From an uncultured Clostridiaceae bacterium (lineage in GTDB: Bacteria > Bacillota > Clostridia > Clostridiales > Oxobacteraceae), in assembly GCA_937900065.1 (NCBI GenBank), contig CALCDS010000397.1, positions 1 through 5,816 on the forward strand: a DNA stretch of 5,816 nt, written 5' to 3'. A program made the translations under genes and the position numbers. The notes under the pieces were generated by a model. That model saw only the letters and a list, made by a program, of their open reading frames with translations, was not told where the DNA came from and did no database searches. Every line of letters starts with the position of its first letter. The first letter of the stretch is position 1. Positions 1 to 5,792 of the stretch are shown here, in pieces.

Positions 1-185
1 AATATATGCCCCTTAAACTCAAATATTTCTACCTTCCTCTTTAATTCACCTTTTTACTCGCTTTTTCACATAAGGATACACCAGGGCATGTTGTCATTTA
101 TTATTGCATTATACTGATACGATATCCATTTTGATTGGCCAGCCGCCTCCCCCTATATTCAAGCGGAGATATAAAATACTCTATA
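1..185. other. Left-edge intergenic region, no supported gene
   Basis: I see no convincing gene, RNA or terminator in this stretch downstream of the lipoprotein gene. On the minus strand a purine-rich GAGGAAGG (about positions 32-39) lies ahead of a TTG at 20-22, and an overlapping frame reads KVEIFEFKGHI up to the window edge. Either could be the first codons of another minus-strand gene, but seven or so codons are too few to decide. A GC-richer patch at about 140-166 has no matching strong hairpin. The lipoprotein gene therefore has no obvious U-tailed terminator in view. Confidence 0.3.
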
Positions 186-2321
186 TCAATATCTCACTTT
201 TTTAATCCACATTGGTTGTTCGATTTTATCTTCTTTAACTGAATTCTGCCAATCTTTATCATCAAGCTTTCTTGAAACAGGTTCCGTAAACTCATAATAT
301 GAATAAACACTGCCCCTGGTTATATATAGTTTATCCATATATGGAATCACTACATATATATAATCAGGATAACCTATCGCCATCTGAAGCATCATATTTT
401 CATTCTGGAATGCATCAACCACGGATGCCATCGATCTGTCTGTCTGGGGAATCATTTTCCAATCCTTTGTATTGCCTTTGCTTTCAACTGCACTTAGCAT
501 AAGCATTTCTAATTCTCTACCATATTCCTTAAGCCTTTTTCCTTCCTCATCTGTAAAAGGCACATTTCCAAGTTCCTTTATTGATATGCTTTTCAAAAAC
601 GAAGCCATATCGGCAAAACTACCCAGCATATCATATATTCCAGTATTCTTAAAATCATTTTCCTGGAGGAAGGATTTCATTGCATAAGCTCCATACTCAA
701 GCCTGCTATAAATATCAGGTACAGGCTCTACATACCCGGGCATAGGAGGATCAGGCGCTTCATGTGTTTCAGAAGGTTTACCTTCAGCCTGCTTCGATAG
801 CATATAGGATAGGTGCCTCATATCCGTGATCCCCCCTAGATATGTTATCAAAGATTTGTTGTTCCAGTATTCACTATTCATAAAGGAGGGATAGCCCTCA
901 GTATTCCGCTTGATATACGGCTTGAGAATCCACATTATCATATTATTCAATGAATAATCCAATGGATCATCATTGCTTGCGCTCGAAAGAGTTGACCTTA
1001 AAGCTTGCATTTTTTTGTTATATCCAGTGTAATCCTCATTCATCTGCTCTTTAAGAATCGTATAAGCGTCATCGCTCCCAAACGCAGCCGGGATATCCAA
1101 TCCTTTAGGAATAGTCCGGCCGCTCTTTGCATCCGTAAGCTTAACATATATGTCTGAATCGATGTTATCCATCTGACTCATCAGCCTGAACTGTGCTTCA
1201 GACTTTTTATCCGCATCAGGCAGGCTTAATTTTCCACCTATGGTTTCTCCGATATGAAGGTTGTATCTTTGTTTTGAAAGTTCATATACCTTTTGTATCT
1301 TTTCTTCATCCCATATCCTGTTTAAGTTTATCTTCTCGCCATATATGACCTTTATTATATCGCAGATATCAAAGAGAACTATATCGCCTTTTTTTCCGAA
1401 ATATGTACTTGTTACACTGTACAGATCATCCCAGGCGTTTCTTAAATTTTCATCGCACAATATCCCGGATACCATTATTACCGCCATCACTATCTCCTCG
1501 TCCATCCTTTTATACATTCCGGTATTTTTATCATAGGTCTCAAACATGATGGGTGTATTGCCATACCATGTCATTGCGAGGAAATAATTTCTCAAATCAT
1601 TTTCCCTTGAATAATGCCCTCTTACGTTGTATGCCTTATAATCTATATAATATGGAAATATTTCCGATGTCCCGCTTCCCCATTTTATCCTGATTCTTTT
1701 GACATCATTGTCTATCATCCGGCTTGCCTCAAGTGGTATACCTCCGGGCAGGTCCATTTCCAGCAGCTTCATCGGTATTCCGAAATATGCAATATTTTTC
1801 AATGCGGCTTTTTTTACATTCCTGTCCGAAACTCCGTTATATATTGCAAGAGATTGGTTGAAAGCTTCCTTTGTAAATTCCTTCAGATCTTCTATCAGCC
1901 TTTCTTTTTCAATGTTCCTTATTATATAATCATACATATAATGGTATAAATGCAGCACACTGTCCAATGTAATAAAGCTTGGAATACCCAAAGATTCATT
2001 TTCCTGATAGATATCAAATGGCTGTTCGATAGCCTTGGAAGATTTCTTGATCATGAAAAGATTTTTAGAAAGCATGTATTTATCAAAAGCACCTAGTTTG
2101 GGGAATTGCTCTATATTGGATATATTTGATAAATCTTGTCCAACAGTGTATGGCTTTACATGCGGCTCTATTTTGCTTTCATCCCATGATATGCCGTAAT
2201 ATTTTGAATTCTGCTTGATAGGGGTGATAGCTATCTTGCTGATTCCCTTTTTATCGCAACCTAAAGATACATATAAGATCATTATTATCGAAATTGAGAG
2301 GCATATAATTCGTTTTAACAT
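186..2321 (-). CDS. DUF3160-type lipoprotein, function unknown
   Basis: A predicted secreted, membrane-anchored protein of 711 aa whose function I cannot name. Residues 1-22 look like a lipoprotein signal: M-L-K-R, a hydrophobic run, then S-L-G-C with Cys22 as lipidation site. Ser at -3 is a weaker lipobox than the usual Leu. The rest resembles the DUF3160 family (recognised from memory): LGIPSFITLDSVLHLYH at 111-127, HYSR...LRNYFLAMTWYG at 236-254, FRLMSQ at 378-383, YWNNKSLITYLGGITDMRH at 485-503, YVEPVPDIYSRLEYG at 530-544, and a C-terminal YITRGSVYSYYEF block near 666-678. I chose the ATG at 2319-2321 because GGTGG precedes it by 5 nt and it begins the signal peptide directly. An in-frame GTG at 2355-2357 would add 12 residues but has no ribosome-binding site. 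No enzyme motif is evident. The gene stands after the murD terminator with its own possible promoter, so it is likely a separate unit. Family assignment is fairly sure; role is unknown. Confidence 0.85.
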   Translation of the reverse strand: MLKRIICLSISIIMILYVSLGCDKKGISKIAITPIKQNSKYYGISWDESKIEPHVKPYTVGQDLSNISNIEQFPKLGAFDKYMLSKNLFMIKKSSKAIEQPFDIYQENESLGIPSFITLDSVLHLYHYMYDYIIRNIEKERLIEDLKEFTKEAFNQSLAIYNGVSDRNVKKAALKNIAYFGIPMKLLEMDLPGGIPLEASRMIDNDVKRIRIKWGSGTSEIFPYYIDYKAYNVRGHYSRENDLRNYFLAMTWYGNTPIMFETYDKNTGMYKRMDEEIVMAVIMVSGILCDENLRNAWDDLYSVTSTYFGKKGDIVLFDICDIIKVIYGEKINLNRIWDEEKIQKVYELSKQRYNLHIGETIGGKLSLPDADKKSEAQFRLMSQMDNIDSDIYVKLTDAKSGRTIPKGLDIPAAFGSDDAYTILKEQMNEDYTGYNKKMQALRSTLSSASNDDPLDYSLNNMIMWILKPYIKRNTEGYPSFMNSEYWNNKSLITYLGGITDMRHLSYMLSKQAEGKPSETHEAPDPPMPGYVEPVPDIYSRLEYGAYAMKSFLQENDFKNTGIYDMLGSFADMASFLKSISIKELGNVPFTDEEGKRLKEYGRELEMLMLSAVESKGNTKDWKMIPQTDRSMASVVDAFQNENMMLQMAIGYPDYIYVVIPYMDKLYITRGSVYSYYEFTEPVSRKLDDKDWQNSVKEDKIEQPMWIKKVRY

Positions 2322-2326
2322 CAGTA

Positions 2327-2332
2327 CCACCA
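2327..2332 (-). promoter_or_regulatory. Ribosome-binding site of lipoprotein gene
   Basis: The minus strand reads TGGTGG, then TACTG, then ATG (2321). The spacing of 5 nt favours this ATG over the GTG at 2357, which has only AT-rich sequence before it. The match to the AGGAGG consensus is imperfect, suggesting moderate translation. Confidence 0.5.
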
Positions 2333-2398
2333 GATTATTAATTATTTTATTATGCACTGCAATTTAGGCAAATATGCATAAGTAAAACAGACTATCTA

Positions 2399-2427
2399 TT
2401 TAAATGCCAAAGCATTCAAGAATTCAA
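2399..2427 (-). promoter_or_regulatory. Possible sigma-A promoter of lipoprotein gene
   Basis: On the minus strand TTGAAT (2422-2427) is separated by 17 bp from TTTAAA (2399-2404), giving a leader of about 70 nt before the ATG at 2321. A second TTGAAT (2414-2419) sits 8 bp further on, with a poorer partner GATAGT at 2391-2396. A 7-bp inverted repeat, AAAGCAT with ATGCTTT (about 2409-2438), frames the -35 region and could be an operator. Neither hexamer is consensus, so this is a weak call supported mainly by the terminator just upstream. Confidence 0.3.
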
Positions 2428-2460
2428 TACGATGCTTTTAGAAAGTTTGCCCATTTTTCA

Positions 2461-2500
2461 AAAAAACACACCCTGATTTTGAAATCAAGGTGTGTTTTTT
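2461..2500 (-). terminator. Strong bidirectional rho-independent terminator after murD
   Basis: A 12-bp arm AAAAAACACACC (2461-2472) pairs perfectly with GGTGTGTTTTTT (2489-2500). After one C/A mismatch the helix continues with TGATTT/AAATCA to a tiny loop. The A run and T run at the ends give a U tail on either strand; on the minus strand it is seven T. It lies about 60 bp beyond the murD stop codon, so it ends the glycosylase-arsR-murD transcript and insulates the lipoprotein gene. Confidence 0.9.
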
Positions 2501-2507
2501 AATTTTA

Positions 2508-2550
2508 TGTTGATTTTGAGCAATCTCACTCGCCTGTTCACACTTTTTAA
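2508..2550 (-). repeat. Copy A of an imperfect 43-bp direct repeat
   Basis: This noncoding stretch just after the murD stop matches 5696-5737 at 35 of 43 aligned columns, with one single-base gap (my hand alignment). Both copies have the same orientation. Shared blocks on the plus strand are TGTTGATTTT, CCTGTTCA and TTTTTAA. Read on the transcribed strand the core is TGAACAGG. It lies between murD and its terminator, so it would be in the 3' untranslated region. Its nature is unknown: it may be a dispersed element, a regulatory site or the relic of a duplication. Confidence 0.55.
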
Positions 2551-2560
2551 GTTCTAATGC

Positions 2561-3952
2561 TTATTTCAGGTTGTTTACTATGTCTTTGAATTTGTTGCCT
2601 CTCTCCTCAAAATTTTTATACATATCAAAGCTCGCGCATGCAGGTGATAAGGTTATGACATCACCTGCAGTTCCTTCTGATCTTGCAATGTTTATTGCAT
2701 CTTCAAGTGTGGATGCGCGCAAAATCGGAAGCTTTATCCCTGTACTATTCATCTCTGCTCTAAAGGCATCCTCGATCTTGTCGGCCGTCGCTCCAATAAG
2801 TACAAGAGCCTTTACTTTTTTAACGCCTGTCCTTGCAAGTTCATCAAATGGTATTTTCTTGTCATACCCACCTGCGATCAAAATCACTTTTTGATTAAAA
2901 GAATTAAGGCCGGCAACAGCTCTCGTTGGGCTTGATGCTATCGAATCATTATAATATTTAATCCCATTAAGCTCTCTTACAAATTCCAGCCTGTGTTCCA
3001 CGCCTTTAAACGTCGATGCAACTTTTCTCATGCTCTCTGTGCCGCACATCCCGTTTAGGGCAGCAAAAGCCGCCAGCATATTTTCTACATTGTGCATGCC
3101 CATGAGTTTTACATCTTTAATGCTGCATACGGCCTTCTCTATTCCATCATCCGCTATAACAAGGTTTTTATCTTTCAAATAAGCTCCCGACTTTACACTG
3201 TTTCGCCTGCTGAAAAATTTTACTCTGCTTCGGGCTTCCTTAGACATTGCATTTGTTATCTTGTTATCCATATTCAGCACAAGTATGTCATCATTTGCCT
3301 GATGCCTGAATATGTTTTTCTTTGAATCTATATATTCATCCATGGACTTATGTATATCCAGATGATTCGGGCTTAAATTGGTGATTATCGCGATTCGGGG
3401 GCTGACATCCATGCTCATAAGCTGAAAACTTGAAAGCTCCAGCACCACTTTATCCGATCGTCTTATGCTCTCTATCTTGTCAAAAAGAGGAGCACCGATA
3501 TTGCCGCCCAGCCAGGCATTATAACCTTCTTCCTTTAAAATGTTATAAACCAAAGTGCATGTCGTGGTCTTTCCATCGCTCCCGGTTATGCCTATTACCA
3601 TTCCAGGGCAGTATTTTATGAATTCCTCTATTTCGGATGTAATATATGCCCCATTCTCTTTTGCAGCCAGAAGGCCAGGATTATCAGGCCTTAAAGACGG
3701 GGAGCGAAATATAATATCAAAATTCCGGAGGTCATCCATATAACCCGGCCCAAGTCTCAATTCCACTCCTAAGTCCTCAAACTCATCACATATTTCTCCT
3801 ATCTCTTCCCTGGTTTTTCTATCACAGGCAGTGACGCTTGCACCCAACTTCACAATAAATTTTATAAGCGGTCTGTTGCTTACGCCGATGCCGATTACTG
3901 CTGCCCTTTTTGATTTTATATAATCTTTAAATATATTAAAATCCTTGCCTAT
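2561..3952 (-). CDS. murD: UDP-N-acetylmuramoylalanine--D-glutamate ligase (MurD), apparent ATA start
   Basis: Cytoplasmic ATP-dependent ligase adding D-glutamate to UDP-MurNAc-L-Ala in peptidoglycan precursor synthesis. With the start used here it has 463 residues, a usual MurD length. Visible in order: N-terminal nucleotide-sugar-binding GIGVSNRP (21-28) with Asp44; the Mur-ligase P-loop GITGSDGKTTT (121-131, Lys128); ELSSFQL with Glu172; SPNHLD with His197; YIDSK with Lys211, aligning with the carbamylated lysine of E. coli MurD; the HRLEFV / YNDSIASSPTRA joint (322-345); and C-terminal LSPACASFD (435-443) and NFEERGNKF (447-455). The first conventional codon, GTG at 3851-3853, would give 430 aa and delete the GIGVSN strand-loop. 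The frame remains open and MurD-like back to ATA at 3950-3952. TAA lies immediately before it, and AGGAGG 8 nt upstream. No ATG, GTG or TTG occurs between, so I infer ATA initiation, or a sequence error or start mutation. The gene follows the glycosylase paralog by 61 bp and is away from any visible division-cell-wall cluster. Function very secure; start uncertain. Confidence 0.95.
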   Translation of the reverse strand: MGKDFNIFKDYIKSKRAAVIGIGVSNRPLIKFIVKLGASVTACDRKTREEIGEICDEFEDLGVELRLGPGYMDDLRNFDIIFRSPSLRPDNPGLLAAKENGAYITSEIEEFIKYCPGMVIGITGSDGKTTTCTLVYNILKEEGYNAWLGGNIGAPLFDKIESIRRSDKVVLELSSFQLMSMDVSPRIAIITNLSPNHLDIHKSMDEYIDSKKNIFRHQANDDILVLNMDNKITNAMSKEARSRVKFFSRRNSVKSGAYLKDKNLVIADDGIEKAVCSIKDVKLMGMHNVENMLAAFAALNGMCGTESMRKVASTFKGVEHRLEFVRELNGIKYYNDSIASSPTRAVAGLNSFNQKVILIAGGYDKKIPFDELARTGVKKVKALVLIGATADKIEDAFRAEMNSTGIKLPILRASTLEDAINIARSEGTAGDVITLSPACASFDMYKNFEERGNKFKDIVNNLK

Positions 3953-3960
3953 TTAAACCG

Positions 3961-3966
3961 CCTCCT
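3961..3966 (-). promoter_or_regulatory. Perfect Shine-Dalgarno of murD, decides ATA start
   Basis: The minus strand reads AGGAGG, then CGGTTTAA, then ATA. This is a perfect Shine-Dalgarno at 8-nt spacing, the strongest in the window. It is about 107 nt from the GTG at 3853, far too distant to serve it. It therefore marks the true translation start region of murD. Confidence 0.8.
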
Positions 3967-4013
3967 GATTCAAAATAGTAAATGCACTCAAAAAGCTCTT
4001 AAAATTACTATGG

Positions 4014-4625
4014 CTAATCCTTTTTAAATTTTTCCTGATGTAAATCGCTTATATAATCCTTAAGAATCTCGATATCTTTTATATAAACATCCTTAAGGTT
4101 GATATTATATATTATACTTGCCGGATGGTACAAAGGAAAAATATGATATTGCATCTTATCAATAAGTTTGCCGTGGGATTGTCCTATTGTCATTTCCTTA
4201 TTGCCGGTCAATGCTCTAAGAGGGGTATTGCCGAGAGTTACGATGACTTTAGGATTTATCACGTCAATCTGCTTTAACAAAAAAGGAAGGCAGAGCCTGA
4301 TCTCATCATCATTAGGCGGACGGTTTGAAAGCCTTCCGGTCTTAGGGTTCACCTTGAAAGGGCGGAATTTTACTGTATTTGTTATATAGATATCCTCCCT
4401 TTTCAAACAAAGTATGGCAAGAAACTCATCCAAGTTTTTCCCTGCAGCTCCTACAAACGGTCGTACAAGTTCAGTCTCCCTCTCTCCGGGTGCTTCCCCG
4501 ACAAGGACTATTTGAGCATCAGGGTTTCCCTCTCCGAAAACTATGACTTTTCTCTCATTCGGATATGAACGGTCGACGACCTTTATGCATTCATTTCGTA
4601 TGTTTTCAAGCATTCTTTCTTTCAT
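4014..4625 (-). CDS. Uracil-DNA glycosylase superfamily protein lacking most Fe-S cysteines
   Basis: A 203-aa paralog of the glycosylase at 5050. Superfamily motifs are kept: VFGEGNPDA (29-37), active-site motif GEAPGERE (43-50), PFVGAAGKNLDEFL (56-69), ITNTVKFRP (81-89) and the second motif YHPAS (166-170). Family-4 enzymes hold a [4Fe-4S] cluster with CxxC near the N-terminus, the Cys of KCRP, and a Cys further on. Here the aligned CxxC positions are Val16 and Arg19, KCRP is KFRP (Phe87), and only Cys112 remains; Cys13 does not align. About nine extra residues (NPKTGRLSN) lie between KFRP and Cys112. It probably keeps the fold and may bind or cut uracil or another damaged base without a cluster, but activity is not shown by the sequence. 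ATG at 4625 is preceded by AAGGTGA at good spacing. It lies between arsR (hairpin between) and murD, and probably shares a transcript with murD. Confidence 0.85.
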   Translation of the reverse strand: MKERMLENIRNECIKVVDRSYPNERKVIVFGEGNPDAQIVLVGEAPGERETELVRPFVGAAGKNLDEFLAILCLKREDIYITNTVKFRPFKVNPKTGRLSNRPPNDDEIRLCLPFLLKQIDVINPKVIVTLGNTPLRALTGNKEMTIGQSHGKLIDKMQYHIFPLYHPASIIYNINLKDVYIKDIEILKDYISDLHQEKFKKD

Positions 4626-4659
4626 ATATTCACCTTCAGATTTAACTTTGCTATAAAAA

Positions 4660-4692
4660 GGAACATGTTAACGGCTATGTTTAACATGTTCC
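4660..4692 (-). terminator. Inverted repeat with T tail overlapping arsR stop, terminator or attenuator
   Basis: Perfect 12-bp arms GGAACATGTTAA (4660-4671) and TTAACATGTTCC (4681-4692) enclose a 9-nt loop. On the minus strand the hairpin is followed at once by TTTTTAT, the form of an intrinsic terminator, though the stem is AT-rich. It includes the last codons and TAA of arsR. Each arm also contains the self-complementary octamer AACATGTT, so as DNA it offers two identical palindromic sites 13 bp apart. It may reduce transcription into the glycosylase paralog and murD, or act as a protein-binding site. No clear promoter lies between it and the next gene. Confidence 0.6.
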
Positions 4693-5033
4693 AATCCTTC
4701 ATTGAATAGATGGACGATATGATCGTCGTCTAGAGAATAGTAGACAGACTTGCCCCCTCTTCTGTATTTTACCAATTTTAGATTTCTAAGCACCCTAAGC
4801 TGGTGGGAAATCGCCGGCTGATTCATCCCAAGGGTAGCCGAAATATCGCATACGCACAGTTCTTTTAAGGATAATGTATACAATATTTTTATCCTTGTGG
4901 TGTCGCCCAATGCTTTGAACGTCTCGGCAAGAAGGGCGAAAGTCTCATCATCGACCATATTCTCTTTTACCACCCTGACATTATCTTCATGAATGCAGGT
5001 TGTTTCACATCTATCATCAAATTCATCTGGCAA
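4668..5033 (-). CDS. ArsR/SmtB-family metal-sensing repressor, CadC-like
   Basis: A 121-aa winged-helix DNA-binding protein, likely a dimeric repressor released from DNA by metal ions. After an acidic N-terminus comes the core: FKALGDTTRIKIL (39-51), ELCVCDI (58-64), recognition helix NQPAISHQLRVLRNLKLV (71-88) and wing YRRGGKSVYYSL (90-101). Two known family metal sites appear complete. The thiolate site has Cys9, Cys13 (CxxxC as in CadC), Cys60 and Cys62, the type that binds Cd/Pb or related soft metals. The C-terminal helix site has Asp103, His105, His116 and His119, matching the Zn/Co ligands of SmtB/CzrA. The start is TTG at 5031-5033 with GGGAGGA 7 nt before it; the next Met is residue 26 and would lose the CxxxC. 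It follows the glycosylase gene by 16 bp, so the two are co-transcribed. No transporter is nearby. Family is certain; the metal is inferred, and the target genes are unknown. Confidence 0.93.
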   Translation of the reverse strand: MPDEFDDRCETTCIHEDNVRVVKENMVDDETFALLAETFKALGDTTRIKILYTLSLKELCVCDISATLGMNQPAISHQLRVLRNLKLVKYRRGGKSVYYSLDDDHIVHLFNEGLEHVKHSR

Positions 5034-5040
5034 TTTATAT

Positions 5041-5047
5041 TCCTCCC
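5041..5047 (-). promoter_or_regulatory. Strong ribosome-binding site deciding TTG start of arsR
   Basis: The minus strand reads GGGAGGA, then seven AT bases, then TTG (5033). The quality and spacing justify a TTG start and keep the metal-binding CxxxC of the N-terminus in the protein. It lies wholly in the 16-bp gap after the glycosylase stop codon. Confidence 0.75.
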
Positions 5048-5049
5048 GA

Positions 5050-5637
5050 TCATGAATTTGCAGTATCGCATTTATGTTTGTCCGAAATCAATTCATTATA
5101 TTTATCTCTTACCTTTTTTAAGTCTTCCCAAGCATCCTTCTTTTTATCAGTATCTCTCAAAAGTGCTGCCGGATGATATGTGGCAATCATATGGCAGCCG
5201 TTTCTTACGGTCCATATTCCCCTGTCCCTGGTTATCCTCAAATTGCTGCTTAAAATATATCTCCCGGCCGTAGCACCAAGGCATACTATTATTGAAGGCC
5301 TTATTATTGCATACTGGTTTCTAAGATATGGAAGACATGCCTGGGCTTCTTCAGGATACGGCACCCTGTTGTTTGGCGGCCTGCACTTTACTATATTTGC
5401 GATATATACATCCTCACGCTTTAAGTTTATTGCTTCTATCATCTTTGTAAGAAGCTGACCCGCTCTGCCGACAAATGGTCTGCCCTGCATATCCTCGTCG
5501 TGCCCCGGGCCCTCGCCCACAAACATGATATCGGCCTTTATATTTCCTTCACCAAATACTAGATTTGTTCTTCCATTTGCCAGAGCGCACTTCGTACACT
5601 GCTGGCAAGCATTGTATAACTCTTTATAGCTTAGCAT
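5050..5637 (-). CDS. Family-4 uracil-DNA glycosylase, Fe-S type
   Basis: A 195-aa base-excision-repair enzyme that removes uracil, arising by cytosine deamination or dUMP misincorporation, from DNA. It carries the complete family-4 pattern: CQQCTKC near the N-terminus with Cys14 and Cys17 as likely cluster ligands, VFGEGN (27-32), active-site motif GEGPGHDED (41-49), GRPFVGRAG (52-60), IVKCRPPNNR with Cys85, Cys101 in the following EAQAC, and YHPAALL (154-160). The four cysteines match the [4Fe-4S] ligands of Thermus-type enzymes. Two ATG codons lie six bases apart. AGAGG is 9 nt from the ATG at 5637 but only 3 nt from that at 5643, so the former is preferred; the latter would add Met-Gln. 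It is first in the cluster, behind a good promoter, and followed closely by arsR. Length is normal for the family. Some family members are mislabelled as phage DNA polymerase-related proteins. Confidence 0.95.
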   Translation of the reverse strand: MLSYKELYNACQQCTKCALANGRTNLVFGEGNIKADIMFVGEGPGHDEDMQGRPFVGRAGQLLTKMIEAINLKREDVYIANIVKCRPPNNRVPYPEEAQACLPYLRNQYAIIRPSIIVCLGATAGRYILSSNLRITRDRGIWTVRNGCHMIATYHPAALLRDTDKKKDAWEDLKKVRDKYNELISDKHKCDTANS

Positions 5638-5664
5638 TTGCATACACCTCTGAAGGTATCCAGT

Positions 5665-5692
5665 AGTATAAATTATAGGTTCTATCTATCAA
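5665..5692 (-). promoter_or_regulatory. Predicted sigma-A promoter of the glycosylase-arsR-murD cluster
   Basis: On the minus strand TTGATA (5687-5692) and TATACT (5665-5670) are separated by 16 bp. Transcription would begin near 5658, leaving a short leader of about 20 nt to the ATG at 5637 that includes AGAGG. A TATAAT at 5672-5677 is closer to consensus but lacks a -35 at proper distance. A farther TATAAT at 5772-5777 preceded by TGG could be a second, extended -10 promoter. Confidence 0.55.
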
Positions 5693-5695
5693 AGA

Positions 5696-5737
5696 TGTTG
5701 ATTTTAAACATCTCTCTTACCTGTTCATGCTTTTTAA
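5696..5737 (-). repeat. Copy B of the imperfect 42-43-bp direct repeat
   Basis: Partner of 2508-2550 in the same orientation, sharing TGTTGATTTT, CCTGTTCA and TTTTTAA; most differences are transitions. It abuts the -35 hexamer of the glycosylase promoter on its upstream side, where an activator or repressor could bind. The transcribed-strand core ATGAACAGG contains a TGAACA half-site of the general kind seen in ArsR-family operators, but no inverted partner is present, so a link to the local ArsR protein is speculation. Confidence 0.5.
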
Positions 5738-5773
5738 AACCGACCTGGGAATATATACATGCACATATTTAAT

Positions 5774-5792
5774 TATATACCACTGGCATATA
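5774..5792. promoter_or_regulatory. 19-bp near-palindrome, possible operator
   Basis: TATATACCACTGGCATATA has arms TATAT/ATATA and CCA/TGG around a central C, with a single mismatched pair (5779/5787). It overlaps the distal TATAAT-like hexamer at 5772-5777 on the minus strand. Size and symmetry fit a dimeric regulator's site. It does not match an operator I can name. Confidence 0.35.

Noticed and set aside
1..52. Start of a further minus-strand gene at the left edge
   Set aside because: Only a few codons remain and two frames compete; kept as a remark in the intergenic entry.
166..195. GAGATAT/ATATCTC inverted repeat at the lipoprotein stop codon
   Set aside because: The 7-bp stem has a 16-nt loop and no following T run on the minus strand, so it is not a credible terminator.
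1261..1949. Plus-strand open frames of 76-111 codons inside the lipoprotein gene, and similar ones inside murD, arsR and the glycosylases
   Set aside because: They overlap well-supported genes on the other strand, have no recognisable domains, and are antisense shadows.
2319..2357. GTG start at 2357 for the lipoprotein
   Set aside because: No Shine-Dalgarno precedes it and it places 12 residues before a normal lipoprotein signal; the ATG at 2321 has GGTGG.
2561..3853. Short MurD reading from GTG at 3853 (430 aa)
   Set aside because: It has no ribosome-binding site and removes the conserved N-terminal GIGVSN segment, which the upstream frame encodes.
3975..4011. 7-bp inverted repeat ATAGTAA/TTACTAT in the gap before murD
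   Set aside because: It is AT-only apart from one pair, has a 23-nt spacer and no T run; likely chance in AT-rich DNA.
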